Origin: Streptomyces xantholiticus
Lineage (GTDB): Bacteria > Actinomycetota > Actinomycetes > Streptomycetales > Streptomycetaceae
Length of the DNA: 64,000 nt
Reading direction: 5' to 3'
Assembly (NCBI RefSeq): GCF_014651015.1
Contig: NZ_BMWB01000008.1
Span: 1-64,000, forward strand
A program made the position numbers and the translations under genes. Below are positions 42,049-52,100 of the stretch, piece after piece. The notes beneath the pieces are model-generated. The model had not been told where the DNA came from and ran no database searches. It saw nothing but the letters and a program-made list of their open reading frames with translations. How positions within the stretch are numbered: position 1 is the stretch's first letter; each line of letters starts with the position of its first letter.

Positions 42049-42350
42049 TCTTCACTCCTCCGCACATCAGTCGTCAAAAACATAGTCAAGGCACCGGCGG
42101 CCGTGCCGGGATCGCTGGTGGGGGTCGTCCGGGCGCCCACAGCCGGGAGGGACAGCACCAGCAGGAACAGCGCGACGGCGTACAGACCTGCGTGGCCACT
42201 CCGCGCAACCAGAGGCCGGCTCTCGCACCCGGCGCCCCGGTCGTGGCCTCCTCCCCGTTCCTTCCACAGCGGGACCGCCCCTCCCGTGACCACCTCGACG
42301 CTCACATCCATGAGTTGCTTGAGGTCCACCGTGCCAGACCCCACGAGCAC
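41988..42350 (-). CDS. Possible small membrane protein
   Basis: A 120-codon frame in which residues 14-90 (MDVSVEVVTGGAVPLWKERG, then HAGLYAVALFLLVLSLPAVGA) show G/C-ended codons and one hydrophobic helix. It overlaps the following gene by about 60 bases. The start is uncertain: GTG 42350 or ATG 42311, with no strong ribosome site. It may be a real membrane protein or a residue of a larger gene. Function unknown. Confidence 0.4.
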   Translation of the reverse strand: MLVGSGTVDLKQLMDVSVEVVTGGAVPLWKERGGGHDRGAGCESRPLVARSGHAGLYAVALFLLVLSLPAVGARTTPTSDPGTAAGALTMFLTTDVRRSEEWLSSAAPSGSREGDLQWRR

Positions 42351-42396
42351 CCGAGAAGTCGCCTGAAACCCCGAAGCCCCCGCCCGGCGAAGTGAT

Positions 42397-42525
42397 CACC
42401 GGGTCAGGGGTTCGTAGTCCGCGGGAATTCGATACCGAGTTCCCGCTCCGTTCGATCCATGGCACCGGCCCCCACCAATTGGAGCCGGGTTCGTCCAACA
42501 GGGGCTTGCCGCGGGTCCTGGGGTA
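42397..42525 (-). pseudogene. Internally deleted SUKH immunity gene
   Basis: The 5' part matches the gene at 38948 (GIEFPAD region; about 100 bases clearly alignable). The last codons match its end (YEPL.. then stop). Everything between is missing, and one further base is deleted at the join (CCGCGGAC against CCGGCGGAC). It is therefore a deletion relic of a 38948-type gene, placed directly downstream of the RHS-Imm21 operon. Confidence 0.7.
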
Positions 42526-42558
42526 AGAGCCAGGTCTTGAGGGAGCCACGGACAGCGA

Positions 42559-42587
42559 GAAGCCCCGCCGGAGACCGGCGGGGCTTC
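42559..42587 (-). terminator. Terminator of the RHS-Imm21 operon
   Basis: A perfect 13-bp stem with a 3-base loop (42559-42571 and 42575-42587) lies 64 bases past the Imm21 stop. Confidence 0.75.
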
Positions 42588-42650
42588 CCGTTCCATCGCC
42601 GTGACGCTAACGATCCCGATCGGCACCGATGCACGGCTGCGACGCACAAC

Positions 42651-43148
42651 TCACTCGATCACTCGATCGAGTTTGTGGACTCGCGCGCAGGTGCCAGTAT
42701 CCGACTCGATGTCCGCGGTCCTCAGTCGATAGACCGCGGGCTCGACGTCCACCAACAGAAGTTCATCCGCGCGGGCGTCCGTCCCGGGCAGTGCGGCGTC
42801 GAACACGGCCAATCGGCCGTTCACCTGCACGACCGGGCCGTCCTCCCACTCGTTCACGAAATCGATGCCCCCACGCACGACCTCGACGAGTCGAGAATCA
42901 CTGGGAGCCGCGATCCACTGAACAATGGCATGGAACTCGTCCATATAGGTTGTCGGAGCGGGAATATCGTTGATCGCCAACGCCGGGCAGGGTGCTGACG
43001 GCTCTCCGAACGGCACCAGCCCGGTGTAGCCCTCGACCTCACAGGCGTTGTCGTAGTCGGAATTCGTGTAACCACCCCAGAGGCGCCTCAGCGATTCCTC
43101 CACGACGATCACCGGTCCGCCCTCCGACTCAATCCATGCGAGGCTCAT
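42651..43148 (-). CDS. Imm21-like immunity protein
   Basis: This 165-residue soluble protein starts MSLAWIESEGGPVIVVEESLRRLWGG, the pattern I associate with Imm21 immunity proteins (W.ES.GGP...V..SL...W.G). It continues CEVEGYTGLVPFG and ends in an acidic-basic tail. The ATG at 43148 has AGGAGG nine bases upstream and lies 13 bases after the RHS toxin stop. It should bind and neutralise the C-terminal toxin of that protein in the cytoplasm. Cognate pairing is inferred from adjacency. Confidence 0.82.
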   Translation of the reverse strand: MSLAWIESEGGPVIVVEESLRRLWGGYTNSDYDNACEVEGYTGLVPFGEPSAPCPALAINDIPAPTTYMDEFHAIVQWIAAPSDSRLVEVVRGGIDFVNEWEDGPVVQVNGRLAVFDAALPGTDARADELLLVDVEPAVYRLRTADIESDTGTCARVHKLDRVIE

Positions 43149-43161
43149 GGCGCACTTCCTC

Positions 43162-46100
43162 CTAATATCCGAGTTCCTTGGCGATTCGATCGTAAATCGG
43201 CCTCATGATAGGCGCCAACTGCCTCGCCCATCCAGCCTGTTCCCTGCTGCACTTGAGGCACTGCGGATACAGCCGCTGCGGGAAACCGTCGGGCACCCAA
43301 GAACTGATGGGCTGATGGTCAGGAACGTACCCCTTCTTCGAGCCGAAGGGGAAGATGATTCCGCAGGTATGGCACCCGAATCGGCTGCCGATCTCGTTGA
43401 TCTGATCCCTTTCCCCGCCCGGAGATTCGTCGAACTTCTGCGACTTGCTCTTCGCCGGGATCGATTCGGCCGCGTAGGGACCGATGGGACAGACTACTTC
43501 GGCATCGGACCGGTTCTTCTTCTTGGCATTGTGCACCAGAACCGGCGCATCGCCGGCCATCACGTAGTACGTGTGCTGGCCTTCCACGGTGATGTTGTGG
43601 ACGCGCTGCGTGCGGTGTGCCTCATCCACTGCTGTTACCTGCGCCCAGGCACCGGAAGCCGTCTGCAGCCACATGCCGGGCTCGAGTTCACCCGCATCGG
43701 CCCACGTGCCGAAGTCAGGCAGCCAGAAGGGGTGCTCGTCCGTCGCAGTAATTGTGGTGGGCTTGACGCCACCGTCCTTGCCATCGGGGTCGATGGTGAG
43801 CGTGACCAGGTGCTTGACACCATCACCGGTGATGGTGTCGGTCACCTTGCGGGCCTGCAGTTCGCCGGTCTCCGGGTCGGAGGCCACGACGTACTCGCCC
43901 TGCTTGAGGTCCTCGATGTTCTTCGTGGACCCGTCGACCATCAGGACCTTGGTGCCAGGGACGAAGCTGTTCTGCGTCGCAGGCTTCTTACAGGAACTCC
44001 TCTCGCCGTCCTTGGGCTTGGACTCCTTCTTGTGCTTGGGCTTGGACTTGGGCTTTGCCTTCGTCTCGTCCTGAGGCTTCTTGTGCTTCGGCTTGGCATT
44101 GGACGCCTTGTTGCTGCCCTTGATCGCGTCAGCAGCCTTCGCGCCCTTCTTGGCGTACTTGGCCGCCGTCGCCGCCGCGCCGATACCCGGGATGGCCGCC
44201 GCCATCGACAGCGCCGCGTCCTCGTAGTTGCCCTCCGCCGCGTACCACACGCCGTTGGCAACATCCGCGACCTCGCCGATCACCGGCACCATGCCCGCCA
44301 CGTCCAGGGCCGCGTGGCCCACGTCCGAGAGGGAGATGTCGATGCCGAAGAGGTGGCCGTCGAGCTCCACGAAGGAGATCGGGTTGCCGCCGGCGAACGC
44401 GTAACGGTTGCCCGTGTACGGGTCGGTCGCCAGGCCCATGTCGTCCAGGGCGCCGCCGTACATGTCACGCGTCAGGAACCGGTTCAGGCCCGGGTCGTAG
44501 TTCCGGAAGCCCATGTCGTACGTACCGGAGCCGTCGTCGTGACGTGCCGCGTTGTAGCGGTAGTCGTTGTACTGCTCCTTGTCCGGGTTCGCAGCGTCCG
44601 GCTTGTCCGCGCCGGTGAACTGCTTCTCGTCGTCGGAGCCGTACGCCGAGTATCCGTACGTCGCCCGGGTGTTGCCGTCGTCCTTGGTGATCGCCTCCAC
44701 GTCACCCTTGGGGTGGTAGAGGAACTGCGAGTACTCCTTCGTCGCATCGGTGTTGTGCTTGATCTGGGTCAGCTTCTGGCCCCACGGGCTGTACTGGTAG
44801 GACTTGGTCGCCTTGCCGGCAACCTCCTCCCGCAGAACCTTGGACTCCATGCCCAGGTACGTGAAGAGCGTCGTCTTCCCGCCCGTCCCGGACGTGGTCT
44901 CCTGCGCCGTGCGGTCGAACGCGTCGTAGACGTACGACGTCGTCTTCGCCGCCGCACCCGTGCCCGCCGTGTGCTTGGAGATCCGGTCGAAGCCGTCGTA
45001 GGTGTACTTCTCCTGCACCGACCCGTTCGACGAGACCGTGTCCAGGCGGCCCAGCGGGTCGTAGTTGTACGTGGAGGCAACACCGCCCGCGGACGTCTTC
45101 AGCAGACGGTTGCGGTCGTACGTCGACGTGGACACGACCGTGCCCACCGTCTGCTCGACGATGTTGGAGTTGCCGTCGTACGTGTACTTCTCCGTACCCG
45201 CCGCATCACCGGTCTTGGTGACCGTGTCGATCCGGTCCTGCGGGTCGTAGACGAACGTCGAGACGGTGTCCAGGTAGTCCGCCGCGTTGTCGGCGTTCAT
45301 GACCTTGGACGTGTCCTTGGAGCGGTTCCCGTTCGGGTCGTACTCCAGGTCGTGCGAGGCGACGACGGTGCCGGTGCTCTTCTTCTCCACCTGCGACTTG
45401 ACCGCGCCGTTGAGCCAGTAGGCGTAGTCGACGGTGTTCCCGTTCGGCTTCGTCTGCTTCAGCGGCTGACCGCGGTCGGTGTAGGTGAAGGTGGTGATCT
45501 GCTGGTTGCCCGCCGTCGGCGAGTCCGCGTTCGTGATCTTGTTGATCATGTCACGGACGTCGTACTCGGCCTTCGACCACGTCACGTCGTGCGTGGTCTC
45601 GACAGGGTTGCCGTTGACGTCGTAGGCCAGCGCGGTCGTGTTCTTGACCGTCGTGCCGAGCTTCTCCTCGACCTTCGTGAGCTGGTTGAGCTCGTCGTAG
45701 GTCATCGCGTACGCGTCGGCCTTCGCGCCCGGCGAGAGGTCCTTGACCTCGGCCAGCAGACCGTTGACGTCGTACCGGTAGGTGAAGTCCTTCTTCTCGT
45801 TGTCGGTCTCACCCGTGTTCGAGCGGACCAGCTTCACACCATCGGCCACGACCGTGCCGTCGGCCAGGTCGGACAGGGTGACCTTCTGGGTGCCGGACTC
45901 GGTGAAGGAGTACGAACCCAGCGAGACCCACTCACCGGAACGAGTGGTCTGGTTCACCGGCTTGGTGACCTCACCGCCCGCGTGGGTGATCTTGAATGGT
46001 GCATTGGTCGCCGCGCCGGTCACGGCACCGTGCCGGACAAAGACCTCGTACGTGCCGTCCTGCGGGATGTTCAGCTGCCAGGTGAACGAGTCCGCGCCTG

Positions 46101-49100
46101 TGCCCTTGGGGTGCGTACGGACGTCGTAGCCCCACTGGCCCATGGCCTGCGAGGCGCCCCAGCTGCCCTGCGTCGCCGTGTTGTGGACGTCGCTGGAGTC
46201 GACGACCACGACGTGGTTGCCGACCGGGATGCCGTCGTCGGAGCGGGCCTTCTGGTTGCCCGACGGGTAGAAGTCCCAGGTCATCGTGCGCTGCGACGAG
46301 CCGCCGGCCGAGGTCAGCGTGTTCCTCGTCTGCTGGCCGAGCGCGTTGTAGTCGTACGACGTGGTGATCTCGAACGGGTCCTTCGCGGACTTCGTCCACC
46401 CGTTGTCGTAGTAGGTGTACTCGGTGTCGTTGCGGACGCTCTGCCCCTGCGACGGCGGCGCGGAGACACGCTCCAGCTGACCGACCGAGTCGTAGAAGAA
46501 GAAGGTCTTGTCCGGGGTGGCGTACTTCGTGTTGTCCTTGTCGAAGGGGCGCAGCTGCTCCTTGACCCGGTTCAGCTCGTCGTACACCGTCTCGGAGGTG
46601 AAGTCGGTCGCGTCGTCGGTGGTCTCGACGCCGCGCGGGCTGATCTCCTTCGTCTGGTTGCCTACCTCGTCGTACTCGAAGCGGGTCGTCCGGTAGGTGA
46701 TGACGCCGGAGCCGTCCTTCGAGTACGGGACCTTGATCTCCTTGACCAGGCCACGCCGGTCGAAGACCGTCTCCGTGGTGTTGTTCTCGGCGTCCGTCGC
46801 CTTGGGCGAGCGTCCGTCGAGGTCGTACTCGACGGTCGTGAACTTGCCGGCCGCGTCCGTCGTCTTCGTGACCCGGTTGTTCAGGTCGTAGGTGTACTTC
46901 GTGGTGAAGTCGGCGGTGTCCGCGGTCGCGTTCTTCTTCGGGTCGACGACGGTGACCAGGTTTCCGACGTTGTCGTACTCGCTGGAGACCTTGTCACCCT
47001 TGGCGTTGACCACCGAGACGGGCTGGTAGATCTCGTCGTAGGTGTAGGTCGTGGTGTAGTCGCCGACCGTGGCCGTCAGGTTGCCCTTGGGCTCGGTGAC
47101 GGTCTTGACGTTGCCGACCTTGTCGTACGTCGTGGTTGTGCGCCGCTCGGGGTCCGTCGTGAGGTCCTTCGGCGCGAGCGAAGCGGTGACCTGGTCGGCC
47201 TCGTCGTACACCGAGGACGACTCCGCGCCGCTCGGAGTGAAGACCTTGAGCAGGTTGTTGTTGGCGTCGTACTCGGGCGCCGGGGTGGTGATGTAGACGC
47301 CTGCCGCCTGGTCCTTCGGCTGCTTCTGCTCCAGCGGACGGCCGAAGTAGTCGTAGGACTGGGTGACCTTGGCGCCCTTGGCGTTGATGACCTCCTTGGT
47401 GTTGCCGCGCTCGTCGTAGACGAAGTTGGTGGAGTTGTTCAGCGCGTCCGTGATCTTCGTCGGGTAGCCGTGCGGGCCGAAGCCGAAGTACGTGGTGGCG
47501 TGGCCGTTCGCGTCGGTCTGCTTGGTGGGCTGGCCGTACGCGTCGTACTCGGTGGTGGCGGTGTAGTCACCGGCGGTCGCCGAGGCGACGCCCTCCGGGT
47601 CCGTCACCGACGTCTGGTTGCCGAACTGGTCGTAGCCGAACTCCCAGACGTTGCCGAGCGGCGAGGTCTTGCGCCACAGGTCGGCGGAGTAGCCGTCGAT
47701 CCGTGTCGTGTACTCGAACTTCGTCGCGTTGGCGGGGTACGTGGCCGGGTTGCAGTAGTCCGTCGGGTTGAACTGCGTCCAGGACTTGGTGACCTCCGCG
47801 TCCCACGTCCGCAGCGGGTAGCCCGTCTTCGGGTCGTAGCAGGTCGCGGTCTTGGCGCCGTTGGCCGCCTCCATGTAGACGACGTTGTTGTCCGCGTCCC
47901 AGCTCAGCTTGGTGGTCTGGGCCTTGGCGTTCGTCATCTGCACCGGGCGCGCGAAGTCGTCCAGGACGTGGTCCGTGGCGCGCGACTCGGCGTCGGTGAC
48001 CTTGGTGTCGGTGAACTTCGTGTTCAGGACATTGGGCTTGTACGCGAAGTTCGTGGCGAAGTTCCGGCGATCGGTGATCGTCTTGGTCCACCAGTGGTAC
48101 TTCGGGTCGTCACCCACCTGCGGCGCGTAGTACGCGAAGGAGGTCGCGTTGCCCCGCGGGTCTGTCGCCTTGACCAGCTTGACGTTCTTGTTGCCCTGCG
48201 TCGCGTCGTAGGTGAACTTGAACACCTTCGGCTGCGTCCAGGCCTCACCGTCGACGATCTGACCGAGCAGACCCTTCGTGGTGTAGTAGAACGTGATCTT
48301 CCGGCCCGAGATGTCCGTCATGGACTTCACGTGGTCGTAGATCTTCGAGTTGGTCAGGTTGGTGCCGGAGACCTTCGCGCCCGTGTCGTCGATGTACTGG
48401 TAGGACGCGTCACCCTTCTTGTAGTACTCGAGGGTGAGGGTCTGACGGCCGGCCGGGTCCGTGATGTAGGTCAGGAACTTGGTCGGCTTGTTGTTGGACC
48501 TGCGCTCCTCGTACGTGAACGTCTGCGTGTTGCCGTCGTTGTCGACAGCGGACGTCATGTAGCCGTCGCAGCCGAACAGGAACCGCGTGCCGTCGGGGCG
48601 CGTGAGCGTCCAGGCGTCCGGGACCGGGTCCGCGGTCGGCTTGCAGTCCAGGCCCGACTTCTTCGTCAGCTTGAAGTGGACGCCCGCGGGGGCCTTCCAC
48701 ACGCTGTTGACGCTGTCCCAGCGGAAGACGTGCGTGGTGCCGTCGCCGTCGGGGAGGCGGATCTCGGTGGGGTTGGGGTTCGGGTGGAAGTCCAGCGGAG
48801 CGCCGAGGCGCGTCGGGCCGGAGACCTGCGCCGACCAGCCGTGGCCCAGGACCGTGTCCGAGGTGTCCAGGGTGTTGTAGGCCAGGCGCGCGAAGGTGTT
48901 GAGACCGCGGCCCGGGTTGTTGATGGCGTTGTACTGCCACACGCCGTTGCCGGACGCCAGGTTGTTCATGAAGCTCGAACCGGCGCCGGTGTTCTTACCC
49001 GTGTACGAGTAGAACTTCTCCAGACCCAGCGTGTTCGACGTCGGGTCCTCGACCGCCACGTTCTGCTTCAGCGAGGGAATGCCGCCGGTGCCGGCGGACA

Positions 49101-52100
49101 GCCAGGTGCCGTCGGCGATCTTGCGGACGTCCCAGCCCAGCATGTACTCGTTGCGCTTGTTGCCCGAGTCCGAGTTGATCGGGGTGGCGACCTTGGCCTG
49201 GATCGTGGCCGACTTGCCCGGCAGCAGGGCCGGGATCGGGGTCTCCAGCTGGTTGCCGCCCGTGGTCACGTCCGTGCCGTCGGGGAGCTTCCAGGTGTAG
49301 GACAGCTCGCGCTCACCCGCGGCCCACGCCGAAGCGGTGGTGTTGGTGACGGTGAACTCCACGGTGTACGTGGTGTTCGGCGTCATCCGCGCCGGGGTCG
49401 TGGGCGCGTAGTACGTGTCCTCCGTCGTGGAGTCCACGTAGATCACGCGCAGCAGCGGGCGCAGCTGGGGGTCGGGGGCGGCGGAGGACAGGAAGATGGA
49501 GCGTTCCTGCGGGCCGGCGGTGGACTCGTCCTTCAGCTTGATCAGGGTGCCCTTGTTGCTGGTGGGCGTCTTGACCCAGCCCTGGGTGAGGGACGTGGCG
49601 TCCCACCAGTGGCGGCCCAGGTCGGTGTTGAACGCCGGGACGTAGTCGGAGACGACGGAGGAGTGGTCACCGCCGGGCGTGGTCCACGCGGTGGTGGAGT
49701 TGGCGTTGTTCCAGGTGGCCTGGGTCTCGGTGAAGTCCCTCGTCAGCCCGTGCAGGTTGTACTGGGCCTTGGACGTGGCGACGTCGCGCGTGGTCATCGT
49801 GGACCACAGGAAGACCCGGCTCTCGAGCACCGTGGCGGTGGTGGGGATCGTGGTGGTGGGCCACTTGATCACCGAGCGCGTCTTGCCGTAGGTCGCCGAG
49901 TTGTTGCCGACCGTCAGCCAGTCCTGGCCGACCGTGCCCTGCTCGATGGTGTTCAGGTTGGTCGTCGGCTTCAGCGAGGACAGCGTGGTGTCGGTGACAC
50001 CGGCGCCGGCCTGGATGAGCCGCATGGTGCGACCGGCCTTGGGGATGCCCACCACGCGGGTCGGGGAGCCCAGTACCTGGCCGTCGGCCGTCTTGACCGC
50101 GATCTGGTAGTAGTACGACTTGCCGATCTCCGCGCTGCTGGAGTCCGGCGTCGGAACCGCGGTGGTGTCCGTGTAGGTGGTCGCCGTCTTGGCGATCGGT
50201 GCGACCAGCGTCGCCGCGGAGGGCGTGAACACCTGCTGCGTGGAGCGGTGCAGCTGGTACTCGACGATGTCGAGGTCCGTGTCACCGGTGGTGTTCTTGT
50301 ACGCCGCCCAGGACAGCTCCGGTCCGGTGCCGTGCACGACGGTCGGCGAGTTCAGCGAGGTGCCGACCTTGCCGAAGGTGACCGTCAGGCGCGGGATCGT
50401 GGACGTCTCGCCGCCGTAGTCGTAGTCCCCCGCCTGATACTGCGGGCCGCCCAGCGGCGCGGTGGAGGACTCGTCCACGGCCTTGATCACGAAGCCGTAG
50501 TTCGGCGAGGTGCCCGAGACCCACTTCTGGACGGTGTCGCCGACCCGGAAGTTGTGCCACTGGTTGTACTCGCCGATGTCCTTGCGGATCTGCGCCGGGT
50601 TGACCAGCCGGACCGCGTCGGCGATCGTCCGCTTGGTCGCATCACCGGTGTCCCCGAGGACGATCTTGCCGGTGTTGCCCTTTGCGAAATCGATCTGCGT
50701 GGTGCCCAGCTGACGCCAGCCCGTGGTGCCACTCGCCTGGTTGACCGTGAAGTTCGCGGTCGGCTCGGCCGACGTCACCGTGTAGGGGGCGGCCGTTGCA
50801 CCGTCGGTCTGCACCGGGGTGTGGACCTCGACCTTGTAGTCCGCGGCATCGACGATGTTCGGCTGCCACGTGTACGACTCACCGGTCGCGGTGTTCTTGT
50901 TGTACGCGTAGTCACTGCCGTAGCCGGTACCGGTCAACCGCGGCCACTCACCGACCGCCGCCGTACCGGTGTCACCGTCGTCCATCAGGACCGTGGTCGC
51001 CGACTGCTCACCCACGAACGTACTGGTGTTGTTCCAGTTCGCCCCGGCCTCGGTCCACGAACCCGTCGCCCGGCGGACCTCCACGTCCACATTCGTCGAA
51101 CCCGAGGTGTGAACCTGGTCGAAATACAGCGACAACTGCGCCGTGTCGACCTTCGACCCGGCCGGGATCTCATCCAGCGGGAACGAGATCAGCGACCGGG
51201 CGATCCCCGTGCTGCTGGTCTTGCCCGCCGACATGTCCCACGTGCTGTTGAAGTTCGTCGTCGGCGCGTCCGAACGCACCATGACGTCCTGCGACACCGA
51301 AGCAGACGGCGCGATCGTGATCGTCGGGTCGATCACCACCGGGTACTGACGCTCCGGCGCCGCCAGCCACTTCTCGTCCGGAGTGACCGTCAGCCGCCAC
51401 TGCTTCCCGTGCCGGGACAGCTCCTGCGCCACCTTCGCGCTGTAGGAGGTGCCGTACGGAGACGCCTTGTCCTTCTTCGCGTCCGTCATGAACGCCGGAG
51501 GAATCACCAGCACCGGATTCGCCGGATCCTCGCCGAACAGGGCGATCGAACCGTCGCCCTGCTCCTTCGGCTCCAAAGAACCCGCGTCCAGCGTGAAGGT
51601 GAACTTCACCGGCTCGGCAGGCTTCTCGGCCAGGGTGATGTTCTCCTTCACCCGGCCCCGGCCCACCCGGTAGGCGACGTCCGCACCCGACGCCAGGCCC
51701 TTGTAGGTGACCGTGTCACCCTTCACCGACGGCGCGACACCCCTCGCCGCACCCTCCAGCCCGAGCGTGACCGCCTGACCCGCAGCCGTCTCGAACCGCA
51801 CCAGCCGCGACGGGTCCTTTCCGAACCAACTACGCCCGGTGTTCGTCGTGTTCGCGAACTCGAAGCCCTTCGCATCCGACGCACGGACCGTCGTGTCGAT
51901 CGGCTTCCACGACCCGCCCGACCGGTACGACAGCGGCTTCGCCGACAGCTCCGCCTCGATGCGCCCGTCCGACATCTGCCAGAACCGCGCCTGCGGCGTA
52001 CGCCGCTCCGTCAGTTCCTTGACCCGCTGCGCCGGCGGCAGCTTCTCGCCCTTCGGCAGCTTCTCCCGGCTCGGTATCTCGAGCTTTCCACCGACCGGAG

